A DNA stretch of 64,000 nucleotides from Notolepis coatsorum (lineage: Eukaryota > Chordata > Actinopteri > Aulopiformes > Paralepididae), in NCBI GenBank assembly GCA_963971535.1, contig OZ020589.1, forward strand, positions 83,724,860-83,788,859, written 5' to 3'. A program made the translations under genes and the position numbers. Below the pieces are notes generated by a model. It did not search any database. It was not told where the DNA came from and saw only the letters and a list, made by a program, of their open reading frames with translations. Of the stretch, positions 23,465 through 35,000 are shown one piece after another (position 1 is the first letter of the stretch; every line of letters begins with the position of its first letter).

Positions 23465-24582
23465 CAGGGGTCAGCAACCTTTTTGACATGAAGTGCCAGT
23501 TTGAAATATAGTTGTAACTAGTGTGCCTGTGCCATATCAACAATATTCCATGCATAGTAATTTTTTTCTTCTCATAATCAGGTATTTTTAATGAGAATTT
23601 TTACATTATTACATCATTATTGTTATTGTTATTATTAACAATATTATTATGATGGTTGTATCAACCCTAAATCTGAGTTGGGGCGGGGGTGCAATGCAGA
23701 CAAACAGTTTTGCTTTACTGAGCTCCGTTATCTGGGGGCTGTAGTTGGTTACATTAAGCTGCACACCGGAGCATCTTTTAATCCAGCTGTTTGCTGTTCT
23801 CTGATATTTTCTGACATTTCGTTGATGCGTCGCTCGACACTTCAAGCTGACATGGGGATATCTTTTATCCTTGATTTGATTGTCTCTTTGTTTGGCAAGC
23901 CTTCAAACAAAACATCTGAGCTACAGAGAAAAGCCTCCTTGATATACTCGCCATCAGTGAATGGCTTTCCAAATTTCACAATGCAATGAGCAATGCGATA
24001 GCTTGCTTCAGTTGCGTGGTTTTTAGCGGTCGTGAACACTTTGAGGGTGCTGGCTTGCTTTCCATACCTGGCCACGGCACGTTTAATCGATTCTGCCTTA
24101 ACTTTTTTGATGCTTCGTCTCAAAATGCTGTTTCACACCTGACGTTCTGCAAACTACATTTTCTAAACATAAAGTACACACAGCACGGTCCTTCTGACAC
24201 ACAAACCCGTAGTCGTCTGTCCACGAGGGCTGGAATGCCCGAATTTCCTTTGCTTTAACTTTCTTAGCGGGGGTTGCCATCATGAAAGACGGCACATACA
24301 GAATGCACTGTGTGATTACCTGGGAACTGCGCGCGGGCGCGGGAGGCCAGCTGACTGCTGACAGCTGAGCACCATGGGAACAGCTGTATAGCTGTCATAG
24401 GGGTGTGCAAAACAGTCGACTTACTAAAAAGAACCTGTGGGAGGATTTCAACAAGATAAATGCAACAACAGTGCAAAATATTTCACTATAATATTTCAAA
24501 GTGAAGTAAAAAAGAAAATGTGCCAATGAAAATGCCCCTGCGTGCCTATGCAGGCACGCGTGCCTAGGGTTGCCTACCCCTG
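23465..24582 (-). mobile_element. hAT element with partial transposase, 8-bp target duplication
   Basis: Ends are CAGGGGTCAGCAACC and GGTTGCCTACCCCTG. GTATAGTG flanks both sides (23457-23464 and 24583-24590). On the minus strand the remaining coding part reads a BED-type finger (FVCQKDRAVCTLCLENV, then VKQHFETKH, 24280-24100), then after a frame change IAHCIVKFGKPFTDGEYIKEAF and LPNKETIKSRIKDIPMSA (24070-23842). This is the N-terminal third of a Charlie/ZBED-like hAT transposase. The catalytic domain has been deleted, leaving a non-autonomous element. TIR and 8-bp duplication are as known for hAT. Confidence 0.9.
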
Positions 24583-24826
24583 GTATAGTGAATGGCAGTT
24601 TGATTAGGATGACCAAGTATGGTGAATGGTAGTTTGATGAGGATAAGTGTAAGTATGGTGAATGGTAGTTTGATGAGGATAAGTCTCAGTATAGTGAATG
24701 GTAGTTTGATTAGGATGACCAAGTATGGTGAATGGTAGTTTGATTAGGATAAGTCTCAGTATAGTGAATAGTAGTTTGATTAGGATGACCAAGTATGGTG
24801 AATGGTAGTTTGATTAGGATGACTAA

Positions 24827-25407
24827 GGTCGCTTTCACATATAGTTTGGTGGACTCGGGGGGTGAAGTTGCAACATTGTTGCATTCTTTTTGGTTTGGTT
24901 TGCTTTCACACTGCAATTTGTCAAGTGCACCAAACTTTCTGAACAATGTCACACGATCGAAAAGGGCGCTCGTCTATTGGATATATATAGAATTTGGTCT
25001 TGCGTTTGGTCCGATGAGCATTCATTTCACACCACAAAAGTACGCATCAGGGTTCACTTGGAAGCAAACCGAGACCTACGATTTCAGGCGGACCAGAGTT
25101 CGCTTTTTTGGTCCGCACCAGAGTTTGAATGAGCTTTCAGAATACCCCAAACCAAGCGGACTATCCGAGGAAACAAACTCTGGTGTGTTTAAAGCGGACC
25201 AAACAGCTCTGGTGTGAATGCAACCTAAGGTTTCTATATATATCCAATAGACGAGCATCCTTTTTGATCGCGTGACATTGTTCAGAAAGTTTGGTGCACT
25301 TGACAAATTGCAGGGTGAAAGCAAACCAAACCAAATGAAGAATGCAACAATGTTGCAACTTCACCCCCGAATCGCACGAGTCCACCAAACTATATGTGAA
25401 AGCGACC
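24827..25407. mobile_element. Long-inverted-repeat MITE with TAA duplication (Harbinger-like)
   Basis: The element starts GGTCGCTTTCACATATAGTT and ends with its reverse complement. The arms pair for well over 150 bp (24827-24985 against 25230-25407), including tctattggatatatatag near the centre. TAA flanks both ends (24824-24826 and 25408-25410), and the minisatellite unit reads through when the element and one TAA are removed. The short frames inside are mirror images produced by the palindrome. Confidence 0.85.
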
Positions 25408-25524
25408 TAAGTATGGTGAATGGTAGTTTGATTAGGATGAGTGTCTGTATGGTGAATGGTAGTTTGATTAGGATGAGTGTCTGTATGGTGAATGGTAGTT
25501 TGATGAGGATAAGTGTAAGTATGG

Positions 25525-26302
25525 TGTCACGTACGTGGGTTGTTCATTATCATTATTTCCATATTTTTAACACCATGTAACATCAGGTTAGTATATTTAA
25601 TATGTTATTTTGTTTGTGTGATGTGTGTCATCTTCTAAACCTGTTTTTCTTTCCCCCTTCCCAGATGCCACTCATCTCGCTGATTGAGCTGATTGCACCT
25701 GCTTGGTGCACCTGTGGGCAGTCAGTTGGGATGAGTGGATATAACCAGGAAGATGACACACATCCAGGCGCCTCATTGTGTCACTTGCCGGTGATCACGG
25801 TGTTGGAGGTTGCCTGCGGTTGCCACTGTGGTGGAACTGTGCTTTATTTGCCTTTGTTATATTGTATTTGGCCTTGTCTCCATAACTGTATGGGACTGTG
25901 TGTTCGCCCTGTTCACACTGCTACCTGGTAGGTATCAGTGCTAGTGCTGCCACCAGGTAACATATAGATATATATATATAGATTGGCCTCTGTGTTAATT
26001 GACACATTCATGGGGGAGCATGTCTATATTATTGGCCTTATCATTTAATTCCTAGTGTTGTCTGTTTGTACATTTATATTTACCTTGTTTGTCCTCCCAT
26101 TACCTTTTCCCCTATGTGTGTTGCTTTGGGTTTCAATCCCCATCATTATATAATAAATATCATTTACCTTTTTGAAAAACGCTTTGTATTATTTCTTGCC
26201 TGCCGGGACCAGTGCATAAAGCACCTACTGGACGGACTGGTTTTCATGTGCAGTCCGCTCCAGCTTATATTCCATATGGTCATCAGACCTTTGCACATGA
26301 CA
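25525..26302. mobile_element. Probable solo LTR, 778 bp, 5-bp duplication
   Basis: It starts TGTCACG and ends CATGACA, so TGTCA...TGACA forms the short terminal inverted repeat of an LTR. TATGG flanks both sides (25520-25524 and 26303-26307). AATAAA-type signals occur near 26150. No internal retroviral coding region is present. The family is not identified and the orientation is uncertain. Confidence 0.7.
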
Positions 26303-26430
26303 TATGGTGAATAGTAGTTTAATTAGGATACGTGTAAGTATAGTGAATGGCAGTTTGATTAGGATGAGCGTCTGTATGGTGAATGGTAGTTTTATTAGGA
26401 TGCATGGTGAATGGTAGTGTGACACAGCCA

Positions 26431-27212
26431 CATATGGATGGACTTGTCCAGTGGTAAACATGGTGGGGACAGTGAGTGGCTAGATAAGGAAAAGCACACT
26501 GTCCATGTAGGATGATCACTGTACAGTTGTATCAGTTGTTGTCTTGTCATGTGGTGTTGAGTTATTGTCTTGGGAAGTCTTTTTATGTATTGTTGTTGTG
26601 GTATTGTGATATGTTTTGTTTCATGTTGGTAAAAAAAAAGAAAAATATTTGATAAAAAAAAAAGGAAAATCACACTGCTGTCCTCAGAAGAGTATAATTT
26701 CCCCTAGGCAAAGGTGTAGACCGAGTCCGAATGAACAGGTAGGTATAGTTTTAGAATGTCCCTTTAAGAGGTTTGTGCCGCTTGCACCCGGGGAGAGGGA
26801 TGTTAAAGGGATGTAGGAAGCGTGCGACCAGGGACAGCTCGAATATCTTTCACATCGGTCAATAATAACTATATAATTCATTTCCATCTCACACTCAAAC
26901 ATACACTATCTCTCTCTCACCACAGTGTGTATCTAGTGGCAAGTGTGTGTGTCAGTGGGTGTAATCACAGCTATAGACAGGGAGACAATGCCTGAATAGA
27001 ATGAGGGAACAAAGGGTTTTAAAGCCATGTAATTACAGTAATGCTGCCTCTGGAAAGTTATATTTAGCAGACAAGAGAAGAATAGGCAAATGGTGTTTTG
27101 TCAGAGCGTGTTGTATAATTATCTTTTACCTTCTCCTACTGTGTTTCTCACAGTAATGGATGCTTCCAGTCACCATTCCATTGTGCTTTTCGATATCCCA
27201 TCAATAAGACCT
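26431..27212. other. No gene seen
   Basis: Includes two A-rich runs (26629-26665) and otherwise unremarkable AT-rich sequence. Confidence 0.4.
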
Positions 27213-28074
27213 GGGCCCTCATTCATCAACGTGGCGTAGAAAATGTTCTATTTCCACACGTAAGCACAGAATTTAGAATCAGTGCACGCACAAAAAAAAC
27301 TGGATTTACCACACGTGCGTACGCAGGTTCTACGCACACCTGTCATGATAAATATCACCTTGGCCCTGCGCCGAGGCTCGTGCACACTTTCACGTATTTG
27401 CATACCAAAACCGCCCCGATTAACCATATACGGTAATGGGCACCCCCATGAAATGTGGAAGAATGGACTAAACCGAGGGAAGCGTGTTATGAGACAGGCT
27501 GACAGACGTGTACACGTACGGTGATGTCGGATATGATATCTATTAACCATTGCTGCCTGGGCAGCGCAAACACTAATAAAGTCCGTGCTGGAATATGACT
27601 GCCTTTTTCCGTTTTGTTTGATTAATACCCAGGGATTAAAGTTCTCCTCAATTTTATTCCAAATCGCGACGGATTTTCCGTAAATTTTCTACCTGCTGCA
27701 TATGATTTCTAGAGTCATACAATCTATTTTGATGTCAGTATTGGGTAGCCTATATAAACAATAATACGAGAGCATATACAAGAACAATGAATCTCACTGC
27801 CAATGATGTAGCCTATACGCCATGTGTAGCCTGCCTATATGTGATCAATACAAACTTGAACTTGAATTCCATCATGTCTGTGTGCGGGTCACTGCGGGAA
27901 CTCACAAGGCTGTTGTCACAATGTAAATAAGAACGTGCACTGAAAGGTTACAGTATGTAGTTGGTTGATTATTTGTATGACAGTCAGTAAACCCTTGCAA
28001 AAAGTATCCGTTTTATTTAATGAATTGAAAACATTCAGCATCGCCTTCCTCCCGGCATGCAGCAACAACATGTA
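27213..28074. mobile_element. Harbinger-like element end (homologous to 53499-54110)
   Basis: It starts GGGCCCTCATTCATCAAC. It matches 53499-54110 along about 570 bp in the same order (acgtgcgtacgcaggttctac, cccccatgaaatgtgg, cagggattaaagttctcc, ggtagcctatataaacaat). Beyond 27787 the two copies diverge. No matching right end was found in this part of the window, so the copy is truncated or its other end lies beyond the retroviral remains. An AATAAA read on the minus strand lies near 28012. Confidence 0.6.
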
Positions 28075-28965
28075 TCAGGCAAATGCGCATCGCAACATTG
28101 ACTTAGTGGAATCCCTTTCCAGTTTTAGCAGTGTCTCATAGCTTTCCTGTCCCGCCCTTTCAGCTTCTTGGATCACCCTGGCTCGATCTGACACCTTTTC
28201 CGTCCTTTCCCTTTGCCGCGATGCGGCCACATACTCTCTGTCTGAACGAGCCTGGGTTGAACTGTCTGGTAGCCTAGCTATCAGCTGAATTGATGTCTTT
28301 GCTTGTCCCGTCTCTCTGTTCCCCAGATCATCTGTCAACTCATAAGGGCTTGTCATCTCTAATACAGGTAGGATGGGGTATATTGGCTCCCCATTCCTAC
28401 TGGCATATGGCGGGGGTGCTAAAGCTCCCTCAATTCTTTCCTGTTGAGCAATAAGATAGGAGGCTGGGGTGGGTGAGGCTAACTGAACTGCACTTTGGGC
28501 GGTGACAGGTGTTGTGTTAGGGGCCAGGGGAGTTATGGTGACCGGGACTACCTCCTCTACTGGTTTGTCTGCATCATTGCCATTTGCAATGGCCTTCCTT
28601 TCACTATCTCTCCTCTTGGCTTCCCGTGCATGAGATTCTATCATGCTTGTTTCTTGCAAATATTTCTTTGCCCTTGCCACCTTGCCCCTGTGGTATGCAT
28701 ATGTCTTAATTAGCATTCGTATATCAGCTATTAGCTCCAAATCAAAAGAACCTTCAACAGGCCAACGTTTCGCAAGCGTTTCCCATATTTTATTCCATCT
28801 TTTTGATACATAAATTGCTTTTTCCAAGTAATATTCGTTACCTTTTGTCTGGTCGTGTTCGTTGGCAATAATCTGTACTGGAATCTCTTCCATCCATCCA
28901 ATTAGGGTCGACTTATCTGATTTGGTTGCGGCTTTCATTTTCTTATATGCGCTTTTTCTCCCCAT
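28075..28965 (-). pseudogene. Retroviral Gag-like frame (matrix-like part) of an endogenous retrovirus
   Basis: The open frame starts at ATG 28965, followed directly by Gly (M-G, a possible myristoylation site), and runs about 296 residues. A W-x-x-L-x-x-R-WP-x-x-GSF element near residue 69 and a following basic helix resemble gammaretrovirus-type matrix proteins. A Pro-rich spacer holds a PPPY late-domain-like motif followed by YPILPV. The C-terminal 80 residues are charged and unrelated to any capsid I recognise, and neither capsid nor nucleocapsid follows. The frame ends at 28075, just before an AATAAA and a Harbinger-like sequence. The assignment is from motifs only. A domesticated or transposon-encoded protein is the main alternative. 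Confidence 0.45.
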
Positions 28966-30062
28966 TTTCCTAAAGTTTCCCTTATCTTTTTTATCTTGTA
29001 ACAATGGCAACAGGCAGAAAAGTATCTTCTGTAATCCCTAAATGTAGGTGTCTATGCTCTTTGTCTATGCTCTTTGTGACTGACTCCTACTCGGACAACC
29101 AATAGTGGCACTGTGGGCCCTTCCTATTCTCTTCTGTCCCTTGTTCGCCTGAAATTCCTATTCGTACCTGATTTGTGGTGTTCCGCGTGTCCAATCGAAC
29201 TGCTGGAGATCAGAGCACACAATGACAACAGTTCTTGTTAATTTATCAACTGGACTTGTACTTTACTCTGTCTATATAATCAAATTCCTGAGAGGTTCTT
29301 TTCATTCACTGTATGAGTATCTTTTTACTTTCCTCATACACTCTTAAACACGAGACATTTGTAATTGATACATGTGTGTGATACCGCCAGTTTCTACTCC
29401 CTGTTTTTCTTCTCGTTCGATCTCCGTCAACACACTGGGTTCCTATTTTTTGTCGAATTTCATCTCTTCTTTACTTCCGCTTGATTCCACTCCAATTCTG
29501 ATATTCCTCGGAAAACAAAAACATCTTGATTAGTATAGTTACATCCATTCATTCACATTCTTTTCCATTATTCAGTACCACACCCCCCAGGGGACACTTG
29601 TCACCCAGACTCGTGTCCCCCAGAGATAATCTAAAGAATGCTCCGGACACCGCGAGGTGTCAACCCTGTTTTCTGAAGAGACCATAACAGACCCTCCACA
29701 GCGGTTTGAACACACCTCACCACAGGTACAAAGCAGTCAGCATCCCAGCAACTCATCCCGTCCTCCAGGCCAATATCCCCAGAGTCCAGTGCCCTGCCGG
29801 ACGGCCATGCACAGCCGACCAGACCCAACACCGAACTCCGGGTACACAGCCCCACATTACACAGTCAACTCACACGTACCTACTATGGAAAAAACAAAAT
29901 TGCATACACATCCATATCTCGCCAACGGTAACGTACGTTCGTCCAGGCACGTCCCCCGCCCCACACCCATACGCACGCCCCGGCCCTCCCACTCCCCAAC
30001 CCTGAATGTCCACCACCCAGGTCAGAGAATAGTTGCCAGCGCGTATGCCGGGCATCTCGGCT
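28966..30062 (-). other. Sequence between the Env-like and Gag-like frames
   Basis: Expected to hold a leader or LTR if the frames on either side are proviral, but I could not define TG...CA ends. A block near 29575-29625 (minus gagtctgggtgacaag...ggggggtg) resembles the sequence next to the BEL insertion at 39607-39640 (minus gagtctgggcaaggg...ggggggtg). The two stretches may therefore be related. Confidence 0.35.
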
Positions 30063-30497
30063 TCAACGGAACTCCACACCCACCCTGCCACCCTCCGCGC
30101 CATCTCTCACTATCATCATAGTATACGCAGGTGCAGCCGAGCAGTGTGGCTTCTCAGTCGCAGAACCAGCCGCGCAGAGAGTCCTGAACACATACGTCAC
30201 ACACACCCTGATCACATTCACACAAACAACTATAACTGCAAACATTACCACAGCACACAACAGATATTTAACAACCGTCCATCCTACATAGCCCAGCAGA
30301 CCATGACCCCAGTCTTCCCACGAGTCCTCCCGCGGGACCTGCATCTCCCTAGTAATGTTCTGTAAATGCTCTATAATCGCCGGCAAGCCACCTTCATCAT
30401 TTGCTGGGACAAATGTGCAGCTTTGGACGAGAGTTTTAACTTTGCCTCTAACGCCCCCTAGCGCAGTTCCACCCACATCACCTCTGACTATATAATT
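30063..30497 (-). pseudogene. Retroviral Env transmembrane-like C-terminal fragment
   Basis: The minus-strand frame encodes a Cys-containing CTFVPAND segment, an amphipathic stretch with W-E-D-W, a hydrophobic helix of about 22 residues (YLLCAVVMFAVIVVCV), then a short tail with Cys. That order (Cys motif, membrane-proximal helix, membrane span, cytoplasmic tail) is typical of the end of gamma-type Env transmembrane subunits. No surface subunit, furin site or fusion peptide is present. The 5' side is cut by the BEL/Pao element, whose duplicated C run lies at 30498-30503. The assignment is tentative. Confidence 0.45.
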
Positions 30498-30503
30498 CCC
30501 CCC

Positions 30504-31848
30504 TGTTACAAAGGATCAGATTAAACCGAATATATATATTTATTTATTGATATATATTGCATAGTATTTGTATATCGTTTGATATCCCTTGTATATTCCT
30601 TGTACATATACACGGAATATCCCTTTAGCCCAGACCATAATAGTTCATTCTCCTATTGGACAGCGGTCCACCGGCGCCAGGGACCGGCCTCCGGAGTCAG
30701 GTTCAAAGTCACCGTCAAGACGTGTCTGGACATGCCCGGCCTTGCCCAGGGATACGCGACAGAAATGAGATTGGTACTAGTTTGTTCACCGTGCGTATAA
30801 ATACGGCGCAGGTGAATGTAGAAGCCCCTTCTTAGCCTTAGTATGTTACCCAATAAGTTGAAGCCTCACCCACGATACAACGTGCGGTGAAGTATGGCCT
30901 GTTTGGCCCCAGAATAGAGCATTGAGACCGGTGCGAATTAATAACTGAATTGTCAGAGTTTGGCGCTATACCGTCGAGTGCAACATATTTCTATTAAGTC
31001 ATTAATAGTCTATTTGAGTATAGTGTATCGTGCGGTTAAAGTTCTACAGTGACCAGCATCTCCAACGCTTCCTCGTATTAGCTAGAGTTCTTATCCAGGC
31101 TGGGCTGACCACATGGCGCTTTCACCCGAGGAGACCTAGACGAGAACCGTATGGACATGTACACTGGATTAATCTACCCGACGACTACATAGCCCTTTGC
31201 GGCTGGAATATATTTGCTTTGGTCCTGTGATTTATGGAGCGGATAATCGCAGACGCCTGCACGTGTTGGATTTACCCCGCGAGGAGTCAAGTCGAGTCGG
31301 CGCCTCAGAGAGCCTGAGGCCGACTAGCTTTCTTCACTGTGGAGCTACAGTCTACGGAGAACAGCTGTATTCGTCTGTGGATCAAGAGGCTACTGCACCG
31401 GCTCCTGTACCTGGAGTCTCCTTAGTCATCGTTGACCAGACGTTCTACTACCGACAGATCTTCTACCCCTGCTGGCTTACAACCAGGGGGAACCCCTTCC
31501 AGTATCTCCCGCTATATTACTAGTGTACCATAGATATAATTCCCTAAGATTCAGGTTGTATAGTTACCTCCTGCGTAACCAGAGAATGGACATTCAGTGT
31601 TGATTTGCCTACGCATATTCCTTTGCCTTACAAGTGCATTCAAAGAATAATGTAAAGTATCCTATGTACCTCTTGCTCCATTAAATACTTGATTATACCT
31701 TTGTTTGGAACCGATTTCATTGTGGGAAGTGTTCATCATATTCATATATCGTGTACTGTATGGCCAGTAATTAAAGTACATAAAGCGGTAGTGGTTTAAT
31801 GATACCATACTTATCAATACAGTCAGGGAATTGTACCCCTCAGTTACA
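30504..31848 (+). repeat. 5' LTR of the BEL/Pao element
   Basis: Begins TGTTACAAAGG and ends CAGTTACA. TATAAATA at 30796-30803 is a likely core promoter and ATTAAA near 31679 a likely poly(A) signal. Short frames inside are duplicated in the other LTR and show no protein signature. Confidence 0.95.
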
Positions 31849-31850
31849 AT

Positions 31851-31867
31851 TGGTCCTTCGAGCCGGA
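31851..31867 (+). promoter_or_regulatory. Primer-binding site, tRNA-Tyr type
   Basis: TGGTCCTTCGAGCCGGA starts 2 nt after the LTR. It is the complement of the 3' end (with CCA) of vertebrate tRNA-Tyr, as I recall that sequence, for 17 nt without mismatch. Confidence 0.85.
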
Positions 31868-32052
31868 GGGTAACTAGTGTAATATTAATATAGTGGTATT
31901 AATATTGACATGGACTATGATGAACACTCCACAAAACGGTTCTCCTAAAGTAGATCGCCCGGCAGACACCTCAGTACTTAGAGGATGACGTTGCCAATAT
32001 ACTACCTAGCCTTCTACAGACGGTAAACGCGGAAAAAGTAGATAGTAAAATT

Positions 32053-35000
32053 ATGTCCGACCCTATCGCCCAGGCTACCCCGCCAATAGAGGCCCTAGTG
32101 GGTTCTAACGTAACTGACCAAGCTCACGGTAGGGACCAGGAGGGACCTGACACGACTTTACCCCCCGCCAAGACCGAAGAAGTAGTCCCCGGAGAGCTCC
32201 AGGATAAAGACAGCTCTCCAGGGATGGAACTCTACCCGCTACAAGAAGAGGAGAGCACCCCGGAGATGGATCTCCAGGACTCGCCACAGGAGAACAGATC
32301 TCCAACGAGTACTGCCAGGAGCGGATCACCTCAATCAGCGTCTTCCCCCAGCGAGGCGGACAAGATGCTGGCACAGGCATTCCTCGCCAGCCTAGCAGCC
32401 TCAACAGAGCGCGATCGACTCCAAGCACAGACGCTTAGTGAGCGCGAACATTCTTCCATGGAAAGAGAATGCCTTCAAGCGCAGCAACGGAGCGACGAAG
32501 ATCGTATACGTCTAGAGATTAGACGCCTTCAGGCGGAAGAGAATATGGTAAGAGACCGGGCCGAAGCAGAGCGCGCCGCCGCCGAAGCCCAGCGCGCCGC
32601 TGCCGGTGCCCAAAGAGAAGCAGAGCGCGCCGCCGCCGAAGCCCAGCGCGCCGCTGCCGGTGCCCAAAGACAAGCGGAGCACGACCTCGCTCTCACCAAG
32701 CGCGAAGCCGAGCGCGACCGATTACAAGCGCAGATAATGGAGCAGCTGATCGCCAGGGCAACACCCCCTCCCTCCGCACGGGGTTCCAGGGCCTCATCAA
32801 GACACGGGTCAAGGGCACCCTCCCCTACCCGATCAAGCGACCCTGAGCCCGACCACCAGAGAGAGCCTATACCCCCCTCCGAACTCCTTCCCCGACCGGT
32901 CCACGCGAGGACCAGCTACAAGGAAGAAACGGTCTACACCGCGGAGAGGCTAAATAGACGACTACAGGATCTAGAGGACCTGCCAGAGCAAGAAGAAGAG
33001 GGAGAGGAGGAGAGTCAAGCCCGACAGCAGCACAGAACTCCACAGGACCAGGAGGTCCAGTACAGCCCAGGCTCTACCCCCGCGGCTCTGCGCTACAGAC
33101 CCCCGACTCAATTCACGGGTGAGCTTGACGCACGACCAGCCCCGAGGAATAGCACCTGGATACGCGGGCCATGGTACCCAGCAGGTACCAGCCCACCAAG
33201 AGGCGTAAGAGGAGACTCGCCTAGGAGGCCTCTCTTCCAACGCTCACCGATGTGCCAGCCATCCATGGCATCATACATTGGCACACCGACGTTTCCGGAC
33301 TTCACCCACGAGAACAGAGCACAGTACACGGAGCTACGAATGTGCTTAGAGACAATGATGTCCGATGTAGCTGACGAACCGTACAAGTATGCTATCCTAC
33401 TGAAGCACCTCATGGTGCCCCGAGCGCACAATATAGCGCTGGCCTATGCCACCTCTACTACCCCATACACAGCGGCTCTAGCAGCACTTGACCAAAGATA
33501 TGGACGCATATGGGACTACGTAATACAAGAGATAAGGCATATTGACCGCCTACCCCCAGCCACAGACAATCGCTCACTAGATGACCTGTCTATCAAGGTA
33601 CAATCCCTGGTAGGGATGCTGGGGGCGCAAAGAGAAAAGGGTATGCACGAACTGTACGCAAACTCTAATGTCGAGAGGATTTTAGAGAAGCTTCCGCCCG
33701 CCAGACAAGAGCGCTTCAGGCGGCAAAGAGACCACCGTGATCCTAACGGTCCCGAGCCATCCCTCCTAGACCTAGCCGACTTCCTGGCGAGAGAAGTCAA
33801 CAGCCTACGGTTGGATACGTTCATGCGGAGCACCCCAAGCTCCAGAGAGGGACCTAGGAGAGCAAACGATGGCCGAAGATTGGTGACCGTCATGCACCAA
33901 TCAGAATCAGTACCGAGCAGCAAGAACCACAGTACCCCCTCGATGAAAGAGAAGTGGAAGATGGTGTGCCCGTACTGCGAAAAAGAACACTGGTTGTCAC
34001 AATGTGACACGTTCAAGAAGATGACCGCCGACGAGGTGGGTCAATGGATAAAGTCCAACCGACGCTGTTACCGATGTGCGCGCAGTCACATGGCAGCCGA
34101 CTGCCGCTTAAAGAAGAGGTGTAGTCGGTGTGACGGAGCCCACCTAGATGTCCTACACGACAGTAACAGAAGAAAGCCTGCACCCTCAAGCAGCACAAAG
34201 GCAAGTGTTATGTACATTGACCCCGCCAGCAGCGGGGGCGCCCGAGTGCTCTTAAAGGTGGTCCGCGTAACCCTGAGTTACCAAGACAAGGTCATGGACA
34301 CTTACGCCGTCCTTGACGACGGGTCAGAGAAGACCCTTCTCCTCGCGTCCGCTGCGGCCCAGCTGGGGCTGCGGGGGAGCGAAAACCAGATGACGATTCG
34401 GACAATAAGAAGAGATCTAAAGACGATAAAGGGCGAGAATGTCTCCTTCACTATCGCAGCAAGCGGGCAGCCAGAGAGACGGTATAGGATTACTAATGCT
34501 TTCACCAGCCAAGAAATAGGCCTGTCGCAGTACACCTACCCCATCGCCAAGCTGATGGATAAATATGTGCACCTGCGTCAACTACCTATACCGCTCATAG
34601 ACGGTGCCACCCCGACCCTGCTGATAGGCTCCGACCATGCAGACCTCATAGTCCCGATAGACCGGGTCCACACAGGGCCCAGAGGCTGTCCTGCAGCAGT
34701 CGAGACCCGCCTAGGATGGACATTACAAGGCCCCCTCGCTAAGTCTCTTAACCGAACAGCAGCCACTAGCTGCCTCCACTCCAGAGTGACAGAGGAAGAC
34801 GCCACCCTCCTACAGCATGTCGAGAGGCTATGGACACTAGAGACAATGCCCTTTAAGAACGAAAAGAAAGACATTCGTTCCAAGGAAGACATTTACGCTA
34901 TAGCCCTCCTCGAGCAAGGGACAAAGAGAGTCAAAGTCAACGGAGTGATGAGATACGCAACTCCACTCCTGAGGCGAGAGGGTATGCCCACCTTCCACGC

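Larger units (their letters stand above)
23395..26430. repeat. AT-rich minisatellite (AGTATGGTGAATGGTAGTTT...), interrupted three times
   Basis: Units of about 33-36 bp (agtatggtgaatggtagttt then gattaggataag) occur at 23395-23464, 24583-24826, 25408-25524 and 26303-26430. The gaps are filled by separate mobile elements, each flanked by a duplication of the minisatellite's own sequence. Confidence 0.88.

Noticed and set aside
30579..31523. Short frames within the BEL/Pao LTRs (also at 38336-39281)
   Set aside because: They are repeated because the LTRs are repeated. No protein signature and no conservation beyond LTR identity.
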